From Bacteroidetes bacterium GWC2_46_850 (lineage in GTDB: Bacteria > Bacteroidota > Bacteroidia > Bacteroidales > Dysgonomonadaceae), in the NCBI GenBank assembly GCA_001768325.1, contig MENQ01000001.1, positions 124,001-188,000 on the forward strand: a stretch of DNA of 64,000 bases. The letters run 5' to 3'. Shown here in pieces: positions 34,676-44,883 of the stretch. The notes under the pieces were generated by a model. The model made no database searches, was not told the DNA's origin, and saw only the letters and a list, made by a program, of their open reading frames with translations. Position numbers and translations under genes: made by a program. Every line of letters begins with the position of its first letter. The stretch's first letter is position 1.

Positions 34676-37279
34676 TCAGTTGTGGAGTTTGTTTTCTCTC
34701 TTTATTCGGATAATGGAAAATGAGTAGGCGGGCAAGTCATAGTCCAGTTGCCCGGAAACGGCCAGTGCTGATTCTTCGGGTCTGACGGTTTCATCATCCA
34801 AATTTCCCTGCATCACCGTCAACATTGCTGGTGCATTTCCGGGTATCTGCATGTCTGTCAGGTCGATGTTAGACGAGACTGTGACAGGCAGTAAATTGAC
34901 CAGCTTGATGATGAGGTCGTTGGTTTCCTTGTCCGTTACGAAAGAGGCAGCAATGCGTTTTCGGACATCCTCCCGGTTATCAGAAGGAATAATCCTGCTT
35001 GCGATGTACTCGCTGCCGGCATGATGGCCGAACAGCTTCTGCACATAATAGCCCACGGTTGGTTTTACCTCCGTGTTGTTGAAATAGATCAGGTCGGGGT
35101 TCCATTGTGTAAAACCCTCTTTGGCCAGCAACGGCGCATAGGAGGTCATTGCCACAATATCGGCGTTCCGTTCCACATTGATCAGGTGTAATGCCTCGCA
35201 AAGAGCCGTCTCCAGGTTGTTGTGGCGACCGGGCACGTGGGCTGCATATTCTCCCAGGTATACTTTGGCTTTGGATCGATCATAACGGTCGTAGTAGTCC
35301 TGATTATTCAGGTACCATCCGGGTGGCTGGTAGTAATGCTCGTCCACCAGCGTCAGTCCCATCTCCGTAGCCAGGTTCCAGCCTTCCACATAGTCCGATC
35401 CCTCACTAAAAGGACCCGCAGTACCAATCACGGTGATTTCGGGGTATTTCTCTCTGATGGCGTTGTGGATCATCACAAACCGCTCCGCAAAAATATCGGA
35501 TATCAGGTCTTCGTTGCCCACGCCGATGTATTTCAGGTTGAACGGTTTGGGGTGACCTGCCTCGGCTCTTTTCTTGCCCCATTCCGACTTGGCATCACCA
35601 TTGGCATATTCAATCAGATTCAATACCGTCTGGATGTATGCATCCATTTCCTCCATGGGGATTCCGCCCTGTTGTCCACCAATCACGCAACCGTGGTGGG
35701 CGGAGTTCTGACAGGGAACACCTGCTGCCACAACCGGTACCGGTTCGGCGCCGATATCTTCACAGAACTGGAAATATTCATAATAACCCAGCCCGAACGA
35801 CTGCTGGTAACCCCACAGGTTGCGCTGCGGCTTTCTGGCTTCGAGCGGACCGATGGTGTTCTCCCAGCGATAGATGTTGCCGATTCCATCGCCATGAGCC
35901 ACGCACCCTCCCGGGAACCGCATGAAACGCGGTTTCAGGTCGGCCAGCACCTGTGCCAGGTCGGCCCTCATCCCGTTTTTACGTCCCTTGAATGTCTTCT
36001 GCGGGAACAGGGAGATCATATCAAGATCGACCCTGCCTGTTTGTTGCGGTGTTAATTCAATGCGGGCATCGTCTGCCGTGTGCGTGGCGGTGATCACTGT
36101 TTCCTGCTTTTTCCACTCGTTACCGATGGTGCGGGTGATGGTCTCTCCATATATTTCACCGTTTTTTCCTGTCAGGCGCACCCGGATGGGACCTCTTTTC
36201 TTTTCGGGACTACGGGCAAACAGGGAAAGGTCATATCTTTCACCAGCTTTCAGTGGAATACCATTGAATCCTTCGTTGACCAGCGCGACATCTTCTTTAT
36301 CGATATGCAACACGGCATAGTGCCTGTTGTGCGGATGAATGGGGGAGAGGGTATCAATCTGAAAGGCATCGGCATGGCGAAGCGACCAGGCAGTGCGGCT
36401 GTTCCAGTTTTTATCCCTTCCCTCCTTGTCGGCCGGATCATATTCAAACCCCCTGTTTTGGATCAGTTCGGCATACAAGCCTCCGTCGGCGGCATAGTTG
36501 ATGTCCTCATAGAAGATGCCCATCAGCAGGCTGCTGATCGGCTTCTTTGCTTCTGCATCGGGTTTGATGGAGACAGCGAGCGGTTCCTTGAAGCGGTCGG
36601 GAGAGAGAGCCACCCTTTCGCTATTCAGCAGTTGTTTGTAGGCAGCCAGTCGCTGTGCGGAGATCAACCTGTCGATCACCTGCCAGGGTACACGATGGAT
36701 CGTGCCTGTCTGCCTGTTCCCCGCGACCATCACTTCACGCCTGCTGCTTTCAGGAAGTTCCTGCATGACAGCGGGTGTGAAATGTTTGAAATCGCTTGTA
36801 AAACTTTGAAAAGTTCCTTTTGCCGGTTTGTCACGCTGCCAACGAATCTCAAATCCCCTGTTTTGCTTATCGTGGCTTATTTCTGGAAACAGGCAGTTGC
36901 CTTGGGACATCAACACTGGGTAGGACTGCGGCTTCCAGTAGACCAAGTCGTTGGAGACTGTGTGGGCGATTGCACCATCCTCGTTGTTCAGGCTCCACAC
37001 AGCGTGCCATTGCCCGTCGGGTGCCTGCGTCAGGAAGGGGTTGTGCATTCTTTTCTGTGATCCCCACCGACCGTAGTCCGACTTCAGAAAGGTGTGGCGA
37101 TGGCCGATGGCGTGCCAGCTATCCTGATCGGTGCTCCAGGCAAAATATAATCCGCTTCCGTTGTCTTCGCCATAAGCAAAGAGGAAAGCTGAATCAGGTT
37201 CATTGGCATACAATAGGCTCGCTGTCGGTAAAAAGAGCAGGAGTGCTGACATGATGACCGGCAAAAGAAACTTTCTCAT
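34676..37279 (-). CDS. GH51 alpha-L-arabinofuranosidase with N-terminal GH43-like partial propeller
   Basis: This 867-residue secreted protein has a signal peptide (MRKFLLPVIMSALLLFLPTA). Residues about 30-170 look like blades of a GH43-type propeller (GLYFAWSTDQDSWHAI, HNPFLTQAPDGQWHAVWSL). A linker region follows, and a complete GH51 module starts near residue 255 (LMGIFYEDINYAADGGLYAE). The acid/base Glu is in YIGVGNEDLI and the candidate nucleophile Glu in YLGEYAAHV. The propeller part is too short for an active GH43 enzyme, so a binding role is more likely. It is paralogous to the neighbouring GH51 enzyme, with closely matching motifs, and is followed by the GH127 gene. Confidence 0.88.
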   Translation of the reverse strand: MRKFLLPVIMSALLLFLPTASLLYANEPDSAFLFAYGEDNGSGLYFAWSTDQDSWHAIGHRHTFLKSDYGRWGSQKRMHNPFLTQAPDGQWHAVWSLNNEDGAIAHTVSNDLVYWKPQSYPVLMSQGNCLFPEISHDKQNRGFEIRWQRDKPAKGTFQSFTSDFKHFTPAVMQELPESSRREVMVAGNRQTGTIHRVPWQVIDRLISAQRLAAYKQLLNSERVALSPDRFKEPLAVSIKPDAEAKKPISSLLMGIFYEDINYAADGGLYAELIQNRGFEYDPADKEGRDKNWNSRTAWSLRHADAFQIDTLSPIHPHNRHYAVLHIDKEDVALVNEGFNGIPLKAGERYDLSLFARSPEKKRGPIRVRLTGKNGEIYGETITRTIGNEWKKQETVITATHTADDARIELTPQQTGRVDLDMISLFPQKTFKGRKNGMRADLAQVLADLKPRFMRFPGGCVAHGDGIGNIYRWENTIGPLEARKPQRNLWGYQQSFGLGYYEYFQFCEDIGAEPVPVVAAGVPCQNSAHHGCVIGGQQGGIPMEEMDAYIQTVLNLIEYANGDAKSEWGKKRAEAGHPKPFNLKYIGVGNEDLISDIFAERFVMIHNAIREKYPEITVIGTAGPFSEGSDYVEGWNLATEMGLTLVDEHYYQPPGWYLNNQDYYDRYDRSKAKVYLGEYAAHVPGRHNNLETALCEALHLINVERNADIVAMTSYAPLLAKEGFTQWNPDLIYFNNTEVKPTVGYYVQKLFGHHAGSEYIASRIIPSDNREDVRKRIAASFVTDKETNDLIIKLVNLLPVTVSSNIDLTDMQIPGNAPAMLTVMQGNLDDETVRPEESALAVSGQLDYDLPAYSFSIIRIKRENKLHN

Positions 37280-37289
37280 CGTTCTCTGT

Positions 37290-38963
37290 TTAAGCTGGGA
37301 GGGTGTTCACCTCGGTGAATTGTCCCAGTTGTTGGTATTTTTTGTAGAGCTCGCTGTAGAGAACGTGGTTTTCCGGGTTGGGATGATAGGTGAAGGCAAA
37401 ACCCTGGCCCATGGCATCCTGTGCCTCTTCCACCTTTTCATATTCACCCGCCACGACAGCTGCAAACATCGCTGCACCAAAGGCACAGGCTTGCTCTGTT
37501 TTGGCTACCTTGATCGACATACCCAGCACGTCGGCCATGGTCTGCATCACAAAGGGCGATTTCAGCGAGATACCACCGATGCCGATCACCTGTTTGATCT
37601 CGACCCCATTTTCCAGGAAACGATCCACAATGGCTTTCGATCCAAAGGCGGTGGCTTCCACCAGGGCACGGAAGATGAGGGGAGCGGAACTGCCCAGTGT
37701 CAGTCCCGTTATGGATCCCTGAAGTAACTGGTTGGCATCGGGGGTGCGCCGTCCGTTCATCCAGTCGGTGGCCAGTATGGTGCTTTCCTCTACAGGAATC
37801 TTTTCTGCTTCCCTGGTCAGCTCCGGAATAAGGGCATCTGCCACCTCGGCAATGAGTTTCTCTTTGGTTGCGGCATCGAGCAGTGACGATTTGCTTACTA
37901 TGTTCTGCAAAGGCCACTCCAGCAATCGCTTGAACCAGGCATAGATATCGCCGAAACCCGACTGTCCAGCTTCAAGACCGGTCATCCCGGGAATAACCGA
38001 TCCGTCTACCTGCCCGCAGATACCGGGTATCAGCTTACCACTCATCTCCTCGTAGGGTACCGCCATAATATCGCAGGTGGAGGTGCCGATCACCCGGACA
38101 AAATCACCCGGTTTAATTTCAACACCCACAGCACCGATATGACAGTCGAACGCACCCGCAGCAACAGCAACTTTGGTGGTCAGCCCCAGTCGCTGAGCCC
38201 ATTCTTCAGTTAAATAGCCTACCCTTACGTTGGCAGGGTGAGTCTCTTCATACAGCCGTGCGCGATAACCTGCCAGCAACGGATCGAGTGTGGTGAGGAA
38301 CTCTTCCGATGGCAACCCTCCCCATGATTCGTGCCACATGGCTTTATGTCCGGCTGCACAGCGACTTCTCGGCATGGTCTCCGGCTTGTGATTACCGGTA
38401 ATAAGTCCCGGAATCCAGTCACAGTGTTCCGTCCAGGAGTAGGATGCCTTCCTTACCTCTTCATCTTCACGCAGCACGTGGAGCATCTTTGCCCACACCC
38501 ATTCGGATGAGTAGATACCGCCTTCATAAGCGGTATAATCGATCTCCCAGTTCTTCGCGAGGGTGTTGATCTCATCGGCCTCTTTTACGGCCGTATGATC
38601 TTTCCACAAGACGAACATGGCATTGGGGTTCTCTGCAAACTCAGGCAAGAGTGCAAGAGGCACTCCTTCATTGTTTGTAAGCGCGGGCGTGGAGCCGGTA
38701 GTGTCGAAACCCATCCCTACCACATTTTCGGCCACACCGGCGGGTGCTTTGGAGAGTGCCTCACGGACACTCTCTTCCAGTACATCAATATAATCGAGCG
38801 GATGCTGGCGGTAACGGTTACTCCGTGGATCGCAATATTTCCCCGCTTTCCATCGGGGGTAATACTTCACCGAGGTGGCAATCTCGTTTCCATTGGACGC
38901 ATCGGCAATGATGGCACGGCAGGAGTCGGAGCCGTAGTCCAGACCAATCACATAATTATTCAT
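37290..38963 (-). CDS. araB: Ribulokinase
   Basis: A 557-residue FGGY-family sugar kinase that phosphorylates L-ribulose to L-ribulose 5-phosphate in the cytoplasm. The N-terminus has the actin-like phosphate loop (VIGLDYGSDSCRAIIADASN), and the second half has GAFDCHIGAVG, MTGLEAGQSGFGD and IGIGGISLKSPFVMQ. Length fits araB better than glycerol or xylulose kinases. It sits next to araA and araD, separated by gaps of about 30 bases, completing the pathway from arabinose to xylulose 5-phosphate. Confidence 0.94.
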   Translation of the reverse strand: MNNYVIGLDYGSDSCRAIIADASNGNEIATSVKYYPRWKAGKYCDPRSNRYRQHPLDYIDVLEESVREALSKAPAGVAENVVGMGFDTTGSTPALTNNEGVPLALLPEFAENPNAMFVLWKDHTAVKEADEINTLAKNWEIDYTAYEGGIYSSEWVWAKMLHVLREDEEVRKASYSWTEHCDWIPGLITGNHKPETMPRSRCAAGHKAMWHESWGGLPSEEFLTTLDPLLAGYRARLYEETHPANVRVGYLTEEWAQRLGLTTKVAVAAGAFDCHIGAVGVEIKPGDFVRVIGTSTCDIMAVPYEEMSGKLIPGICGQVDGSVIPGMTGLEAGQSGFGDIYAWFKRLLEWPLQNIVSKSSLLDAATKEKLIAEVADALIPELTREAEKIPVEESTILATDWMNGRRTPDANQLLQGSITGLTLGSSAPLIFRALVEATAFGSKAIVDRFLENGVEIKQVIGIGGISLKSPFVMQTMADVLGMSIKVAKTEQACAFGAAMFAAVVAGEYEKVEEAQDAMGQGFAFTYHPNPENHVLYSELYKKYQQLGQFTEVNTLPA

Positions 38964-38992
38964 TGTTTTAGGCTGTTTATGCTGGTTAAAGA

Positions 38993-40498
38993 TTACTGCA
39001 ATGATTTATTCAACAGGTAATAGACTTCGTTCACTTTGAGTGCAAACTTAAAGTTGTTGATGGTCGTATCCTTGTCAATTGTCATCAATTCGATGCCGGC
39101 AATATCGGCATAATCTTCAAAATACTCATTGGTGAGTGCATAAGAGAAGGCTGAGTGGTGTGTACCTCCGGCATATATCCAGGCGGCAGCTCCAATCTCA
39201 AGGCTGGGTTGCGGTATCCAGAGAGAACTGGCTACTGGCAGCTTCGGCAGTGATGCTTCGGGCTCAATCACATCAACATTGTTCACAATCATGCGGAAGC
39301 GATTGCCCATGTCCACAATAGTAGCTGCTAATCCGGCACCGGGGTCAGCTGTAAATACCAGTCGCGCCGGATCGGCTTTACCGCCAATACCGAGAGGGTG
39401 CACCTCAAGGCGTGGTTTCTGACTGGTGATCTCTGGTGATATCTCCAGCATGTGCGATTGCAGGATCGCACTTTTTTCACCTTTGAAGTGATAGGTATAA
39501 TCCTCGAGGAAAGAACAGCCTCCCTGGAGTCCCTTCGACATCACCCAGATGGTGCGCAACAGGGCGGCTGTTTTCCAGTCTCCTTCGGCTCCGAATCCGT
39601 AACCTTCTGCCATAAGACGCTGGCTGGCCAGTCCCGGAAGCTGGTTCAATCCATGCAGGGCATCGAAGTTGGTGGTAAATGCTTTCGCATTTTTATCCTT
39701 CAGAAAACAACGGAGTGCTATTTCTATGCGGGCAGCCTCACGTACTTGTCCATAATCTTTTGCTCCCTTTTTGCAATTGTCGGCGAAGGTGTAGAGCTGT
39801 TCATATTCTGTGACCAGTGCATCCACATCCTGTTCGGTCACTTTGTCCTGATAGGCTACCAGATCGCCTATCGAATAATAATCGACATGATAACCCAGTC
39901 GAAGTTCAGCTTCCAGCCGGTCGCCATCGGTCACGGCCACGTTATTCATGTTGTCGCCGAAACGAACAATCACCATGTCCTGTGCATCGGCCCATGCAGC
40001 AGCGACACGCATCCATACAGCAATACGATCCTGCACTTTTTTATCGGACCAGTGTCCGACAACTACTTTTCTGTTCTTACGCATCCGGGTGACGATATGA
40101 CCGAATTCACGATCACCGTGGGCCGACTGGTTCAGGTTCATGAAGTCCATGTCGATTTCACTCCATGGTATCTCCTTGTTGAACTGTGTATGCAGATGTA
40201 GCAGCGGTTTGTGGAAGTTTTGTAGTCCTTTGATCCACATCTTCGCTGGCGAGAAGGTATGCATCCAGGTGATGATGCCGGCGCATTCAGGTGCGGTATT
40301 GGCTTCCTTGAATACTTTCTCCACCTCAGGTGATGAGTTGGCTGTTCCTTTGTAAACGACCTTTACCGGGAGTGTACCGGCGTCATTTAATCCTTTTACA
40401 ATCTCTTCAGAGTGGGCGTTTACCGTAACAACAGCATCGCCTCCGTACAGGAGCTGTGCTCCTGTTACAAACCATACTTCCTGATTCTTGAATTCCAT
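38993..40498 (-). CDS. araA: L-arabinose isomerase
   Basis: A 501-residue cytoplasmic enzyme converting L-arabinose to L-ribulose. Family features include the N-terminal EVWFVTGAQLLYG, the active-site segments GAEGDWKTAALLR and LEDYTYHF, and a C-terminal histidine region GGTHHSAFSYAL. Glutamate and histidine residues in these segments bind the manganese ion of the family. It lies between araB and araD in the same operon. Its length is the normal one. Confidence 0.96.
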   Translation of the reverse strand: MEFKNQEVWFVTGAQLLYGGDAVVTVNAHSEEIVKGLNDAGTLPVKVVYKGTANSSPEVEKVFKEANTAPECAGIITWMHTFSPAKMWIKGLQNFHKPLLHLHTQFNKEIPWSEIDMDFMNLNQSAHGDREFGHIVTRMRKNRKVVVGHWSDKKVQDRIAVWMRVAAAWADAQDMVIVRFGDNMNNVAVTDGDRLEAELRLGYHVDYYSIGDLVAYQDKVTEQDVDALVTEYEQLYTFADNCKKGAKDYGQVREAARIEIALRCFLKDKNAKAFTTNFDALHGLNQLPGLASQRLMAEGYGFGAEGDWKTAALLRTIWVMSKGLQGGCSFLEDYTYHFKGEKSAILQSHMLEISPEITSQKPRLEVHPLGIGGKADPARLVFTADPGAGLAATIVDMGNRFRMIVNNVDVIEPEASLPKLPVASSLWIPQPSLEIGAAAWIYAGGTHHSAFSYALTNEYFEDYADIAGIELMTIDKDTTINNFKFALKVNEVYYLLNKSLQ

Positions 40499-40524
40499 AT
40501 TTTTTATTTTTTTTGTTGATGTTA

Positions 40525-41211
40525 TTATTGTCCGTAATAGGCACCGGGACCATGTTTCCTGAAGAAATGCTTTTGAACAAGCAGTTGGTTCATGGTGAGA
40601 TTGGGGTTCACCTGTCCGGCAATGAAAGCCATCTTGGCGACCTGCTCCATCACTACGGCATTGTGGACCGCATCATGCGCGTCGTTACCCCATGAAAAGG
40701 GTCCGTGGTTTTTTACCAGTACGCCGGGTATATGGCTCGGATTGAGGTCTTTGAAACGCTCGATGATCACTGTCCCTGTTTCTTTCTCATACGCATCTTT
40801 TACCTCTGCTTCCGTCATGTCGCGTGTGCAGGGGATGTCATCGCTGAAATAATCGGCGTGGGTGGTCCCGATAATGGGGATGTCGCATCCAGCCTGTGCC
40901 CAGGCTGTGGCAAAGGTAGAGTGGGTGTGGACGATACCGCCAATACTGGTGAAAGCCTTATAAAGTTCCAGATGGGTAGCCGTGTCGGAGGAGGGCTTAT
41001 ACCTTCCTTCCACCACCTTCCCTTCCATGTCTGTCACCACCATATCCTCCGCCTTCATTTCGGTGTAGGAAACACCGGAAGGTTTGATGACCACCAGGCC
41101 CTTTTCCCTATCGATTCCACTCACGTTACCCCAGGTAAAGATGACCAGACCGTGTTCAACCAGATCGAGATTGGCCTTGAAAACTGTTGCTTTAAGTTCT
41201 TCTATGTGCAT
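40525..41211 (-). CDS. araD: L-ribulose-5-phosphate 4-epimerase
   Basis: A 228-residue class II aldolase-family zinc enzyme converting L-ribulose 5-phosphate to D-xylulose 5-phosphate, which enters the pentose phosphate pathway. Visible features are [20 protein letters not shown], the [12 protein letters not shown] phosphate-binding area and the zinc ligands in [12 protein letters not shown]. The next conserved block is [12 protein letters not shown]. The gene begins 11 bases after the GH51 stop and is the first metabolic gene of the operon. Confidence 0.95.
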   Translation of the reverse strand: MHIEELKATVFKANLDLVEHGLVIFTWGNVSGIDREKGLVVIKPSGVSYTEMKAEDMVVTDMEGKVVEGRYKPSSDTATHLELYKAFTSIGGIVHTHSTFATAWAQAGCDIPIIGTTHADYFSDDIPCTRDMTEAEVKDAYEKETGTVIIERFKDLNPSHIPGVLVKNHGPFSWGNDAHDAVHNAVVMEQVAKMAFIAGQVNPNLTMNQLLVQKHFFRKHGPGAYYGQ

Positions 41212-41222
41212 GAAAGTTTTTT

Positions 41223-42764
41223 TTATTGTAGTTCAAGCATTACCACCGATTTGGAGGGAAGTACCACCGACAGGTTGCTGTTCGATAATTTGGCTCCCTT
41301 GAAATCGTTTACCGTCACTTTTGACGGTTGTTCGAAGGTATTGTAATCGTTTATTTGTTCAGATGTGAGAATCTGTCCCTTGATATTTTTCACCGTGGCT
41401 CCAATAAGCTGGGTGTTGATTTGTTGTTCCTGATTGGGGTCGGCATTCACCAGGGTAATATGAATCTTTCCGCTGGCATCTTTCGATGCTGAAACACTGA
41501 CGGCATCAATTTCCTTGTCACCCTGACGATATTTGTTGCTGGTAAAGGAAATCGGAAGAAGCGTGGCATCCTGATGTACTTTATAGAGGTAGAACACCCA
41601 ATAGGTGGGAGTCATTAACATCTTCTCCTCATCGGTGAGCATCACAGCCTGCAACACATTCACTGTCTGAGCAAGGTTGGCCATTTGCACCCGGTCACTG
41701 TGCGCATTGAAGATGTTGAGATTGATTCCCGCTACAATGGCATCGCGCAGTGTGTTTTGCTGATAAAGGAATCCGGGATTTGTACCCGGCTCCACGTTGT
41801 ACCATGTGCCCCATTCATCGATAATCATGCCCACTCGTTTGCGAGGATCGTAACGGTCCATGATCTCACCGTGCTTGGTGATCAGCTCATCCATGAAAAG
41901 AGTCTTTTCGATGGTGGTAAAGTATTCAGCTTCATCGAAGATGGTGGCCGACCCTTTATCACCCCAGTCTTTGGGTACCGTGTAATAATGGAGCGAGAGG
42001 CCCTGCATGTGGCGACCGGCATTCTTCATCACTGTTTCTGTCCAGTTGTAATCGCCACCGTTGGCACCGCAGGCAATCCTGTAAAGATGATTATCCCCAT
42101 AATTGCGGGCGAAAGTGGCATAGTGACGATACAGGTCGGAATAGTAATCGGGTGTCATGTTACCTCCGCAGCCCCAGCTTTCGTTGCCAATGCCCCAGAA
42201 TTTCACCTTCCATGGTTCTTCACGCCCGTTTTGACGACGCAGGTTGGCCATCGGACTTTCGCCGTCAAAAGTAACATACTCAATCCACTTCGACATTTCT
42301 TCCACGGTGCCACTGCCTACATTGGCACTGATATAGGGTTCAGTGTCCATTTGTGCACACAGATCCAGAAATTCATGGGTCCCGAAGCTGTTATCTTCTA
42401 CTACACCTCCCCAATGAGTATTGATCATCTTGGGTCGCTCTGCACGGGGACCGATACCGTCCATCCAGTGATACTCGTCGGCAAAACATCCTCCCGGCCA
42501 GCGCAGGTTTGGGATGCGGATATCTTTTAATGCCTCTACGACATCGTTGCGGATGCCACGTGTATTAGGAATGGAGGAGTCTTCGCCGACCCAATATCCG
42601 CCGTATATACAACGGCCCAGGTGTTCCGAAAAGTGTCCGTAAATGTGGCGGTTGATGGTTGTCTCTCCGCGGTCAGCTTCGATAATCAATCTGTTTTGTG
42701 CCTGCACAGATACGCTGCCAATCAGCAGCAACAGGATAATTTGACATGTTCTTAATCGTCTCAT
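41223..42764 (-). CDS. GH51 alpha-N-arabinofuranosidase, secreted
   Basis: A 513-residue enzyme of the compact bacterial GH51 type. The signal peptide is [22 protein letters not shown]. The barrel has [20 protein letters not shown], then the acid/base Glu in [14 protein letters not shown] and the nucleophile Glu in [12 protein letters not shown]-terminal beta-domain ends in [13 protein letters not shown]. It should release arabinose from arabino-oligosaccharides in the periplasm. It is the first gene of the operon that continues with araD, araA and araB, so substrate release and catabolism are coexpressed. Confidence 0.94.
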   Translation of the reverse strand: MRRLRTCQIILLLLIGSVSVQAQNRLIIEADRGETTINRHIYGHFSEHLGRCIYGGYWVGEDSSIPNTRGIRNDVVEALKDIRIPNLRWPGGCFADEYHWMDGIGPRAERPKMINTHWGGVVEDNSFGTHEFLDLCAQMDTEPYISANVGSGTVEEMSKWIEYVTFDGESPMANLRRQNGREEPWKVKFWGIGNESWGCGGNMTPDYYSDLYRHYATFARNYGDNHLYRIACGANGGDYNWTETVMKNAGRHMQGLSLHYYTVPKDWGDKGSATIFDEAEYFTTIEKTLFMDELITKHGEIMDRYDPRKRVGMIIDEWGTWYNVEPGTNPGFLYQQNTLRDAIVAGINLNIFNAHSDRVQMANLAQTVNVLQAVMLTDEEKMLMTPTYWVFYLYKVHQDATLLPISFTSNKYRQGDKEIDAVSVSASKDASGKIHITLVNADPNQEQQINTQLIGATVKNIKGQILTSEQINDYNTFEQPSKVTVNDFKGAKLSNSNLSVVLPSKSVVMLELQ

Positions 42765-42850
42765 GGTTTACTATTGTTTTTATATGATTGTAACAGATGA
42801 TGCAATTCCGGGTATTTTAACAGTCACTACCATAAGGAATCAGGTGAGTG

Positions 42851-42858
42851 TAAAGATA
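42851..42858 (-). promoter_or_regulatory. Probable -7 box of the GH51-araDAB operon
   Basis: On the minus strand this reads TATCTTTA, one base from TAnnTTTG, 87 bases before the GH51 start. No copy of the TCYACC-pair operator is found upstream, so this operon is probably controlled differently from the GH97 and GH43 genes. Confidence 0.35.
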
Positions 42859-42874
42859 AAACTTATTTTCTTAA

Positions 42875-44830
42875 CTACCTATCCTCAGTCTGATTTGTTA
42901 TGATCACCCCTCCGCCCGGTTCAATCGTCAGCGCAATCCTGCCGTTTTCTTTTATTTTCAGTGCATTAAACTGAGCCGATCGGTCTTTTTTATCGGAATA
43001 AAGTGAGATACTCTTTCCTGCGAGCATCGGTAGTGTGACATCCATCTTTTTCACCTCTTTTTCTGCGTTAATAGCTGCCATGTACCACTTGTTTGCATGA
43101 CGGCGGGCAAGTACCACATACTTTCCCGGATACCCATCAATATACAGTGTTTCGTCCCATAAAGTAGGGATCTCTTTCATAAAATCGATCACAAATTGGG
43201 GGTATTCCTGTAGATTATTGGGGGTCATCCCGAAATGCTGGATGGGTGTCTGAAATAGGACTGCTGTTGCCAGCTGGAAAATTTCAGTCGTCCTGCGTCT
43301 GTTGCCGCCATCGTTGGATTGGTTGTGTTGTTTATTCAGTAATACCGGCCCGAAATCCATTGAGGCGACACTGTTTCTGATAAACGGATGCAGTGTTGCG
43401 TTGAAGGCCTCCTGATCGTTGGCATGCTGACTGAAGATGAGATTCTCAGAAGCAAGTACTGCTTCACTTCCTGCGAAGTTGGGATACATTATTTCCCATC
43501 CACGGGGCAGGGTACAACCATGGAAAATCACTGCAAGGCCATAATCATTGGCATCAGATAGAATATCCTCGTAGAGTTTCAAGGTCTCCTGCTTGTCACC
43601 TCCAAAGAAATCAACTTTGATTCCTTTCGCACCGATGCTTTGCAGCCATGCCATTTCTTTCTTTCGGGCTACCGATCTGTTCATCTTGTTTTTGGGACCC
43701 TGAGGTGCATCACTCCAGAATCCATTTGAGTTATACCAGAGAGAGATACCTACATCTTTGGAAGCTGCGTAATGGGCCAGTTCTTCAATCTTCTCCCGTC
43801 CGATCCGTGTATCCCACCAGTTATCGATCAGTACCAGTTCGTACCCCAGCGTTGAAGAGAGGTCGATAAAAGTTCTCTGATCATCGACGTTGATGCTGCC
43901 ATCCTGCCAGAGTAGCCAGCTCCAGGTCGATCGTCCGAACTGATAAGCTATGGATGGTTCATAAAGAGGTTCAACCACATCGAACGCGATTGTTGTCTCC
44001 ACGATCGGCTTTAGATTATCACCTATTGTAATTGTGCGCCAGGGAGTCTCGCCGGGCAAAGAGATCGAGGGATTGGCACTTCCGATCCCATTGTTTTCCC
44101 CTTCCTCGGGAAAGGCTACAGTGTAGAGACCTTCCTTTGTGCCTTCGCTTAGTTTGCTGCCACAATAAAGGCTGCCGACTCCTGTTTCGGAGACTAATGC
44201 CCAACCACGATCGCCCACATGGAACAGACCCGGGAAAGTGTATCCAACACCATACTTTGATGGCGTGCCTACAGGTTCGTCCGGCACATACACCTCCTCA
44301 TAGCTGGGTTTGGTTTTCATCCACCCTATCATGGGTGTAGCCTGCGGGGTGAGGAAGGTGGTGGTGAATGAAGGAAAATTGAAACCGGTCAATTCCCTTT
44401 CTACGGTGCAGCGTGCCGTTTCTCCATTCTGAGACAGGGCATATTTGAACGCAATATCGTTGTTGCTCACTCTGAAAATCAGACTTATTTTTTCTTCACG
44501 TGAAGTCCGATAGGTGGCAGTTACTTCATTTGCCCCATAGGTAACGGTGCTTTTCTTGATTTTCGGGTCAGCGTATGTTTTATTGATCGTCTGTATGTTT
44601 TTTTCTACAAATTGCAGATCACGACTGAAATCGCTCACGTTGGTAATCAGCCCAAGGGGCGAATCTTCAAGAATGGTTTTCTCTTTGTAAGTGACGCTGT
44701 AATAAATGCTTCCGTTCACAAGTGCCACTGCCACCACCAGGTTGTTATCCGGGCTCCTGATTTCAATCTGATCTGCCGAAGCCGGAATCAGAAGAAAGAG
44801 TGACAAGAGACCGAGGATTATTTTTTTCAT
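42875..44830 (-). CDS. GH97 glycosidase, likely retaining alpha-galactosidase/beta-L-arabinopyranosidase type
   Basis: A 651-residue secreted enzyme with signal peptide (MKKIILGLLSLFLLIPASAD). It has an N-terminal beta-super-sandwich, a catalytic barrel (WSWLLWQDGSINVDDQRTFI, then SLWYNSNGFWSD) and a C-terminal beta-domain. Asp407 in GIKVDFFGG occupies the nucleophile position of retaining GH97 enzymes; the inverting glucosidase group lacks this Asp. Some retaining GH97 enzymes of Bacteroides act on beta-L-arabinopyranosides as well as alpha-galactosides, which fits the arabinan setting. The start at 44830 is chosen because the -7 box lies 25 bases upstream. The gene forms its own transcript, with an operator in front and the terminator of the GH43 gene before that. 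Confidence 0.88.
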   Translation of the reverse strand: MKKIILGLLSLFLLIPASADQIEIRSPDNNLVVAVALVNGSIYYSVTYKEKTILEDSPLGLITNVSDFSRDLQFVEKNIQTINKTYADPKIKKSTVTYGANEVTATYRTSREEKISLIFRVSNNDIAFKYALSQNGETARCTVERELTGFNFPSFTTTFLTPQATPMIGWMKTKPSYEEVYVPDEPVGTPSKYGVGYTFPGLFHVGDRGWALVSETGVGSLYCGSKLSEGTKEGLYTVAFPEEGENNGIGSANPSISLPGETPWRTITIGDNLKPIVETTIAFDVVEPLYEPSIAYQFGRSTWSWLLWQDGSINVDDQRTFIDLSSTLGYELVLIDNWWDTRIGREKIEELAHYAASKDVGISLWYNSNGFWSDAPQGPKNKMNRSVARKKEMAWLQSIGAKGIKVDFFGGDKQETLKLYEDILSDANDYGLAVIFHGCTLPRGWEIMYPNFAGSEAVLASENLIFSQHANDQEAFNATLHPFIRNSVASMDFGPVLLNKQHNQSNDGGNRRRTTEIFQLATAVLFQTPIQHFGMTPNNLQEYPQFVIDFMKEIPTLWDETLYIDGYPGKYVVLARRHANKWYMAAINAEKEVKKMDVTLPMLAGKSISLYSDKKDRSAQFNALKIKENGRIALTIEPGGGVIITNQTEDR

Positions 44831-44854
44831 TGTGTATTTGAATTTATGTATGTA

Positions 44855-44862
44855 CAAAAATA
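44855..44862 (-). promoter_or_regulatory. -7 box of the GH97 gene
   Basis: On the minus strand TATTTTTG matches TAnnTTTG. It lies 21 bases downstream of the operator at 44884-44914 and 25 bases before the start codon. Confidence 0.6.
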
Positions 44863-44883
44863 GTGATAATCCACTTGTGGGAG

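Noticed and set aside
30256-42530. Long plus-strand frames opposite the arabinose operon (for example 35222-36055, 36080-37060, 39452-40201, 41685-42530)
   Set aside because: They are antisense shadows of strongly conserved minus-strand enzymes and lack recognisable domains.
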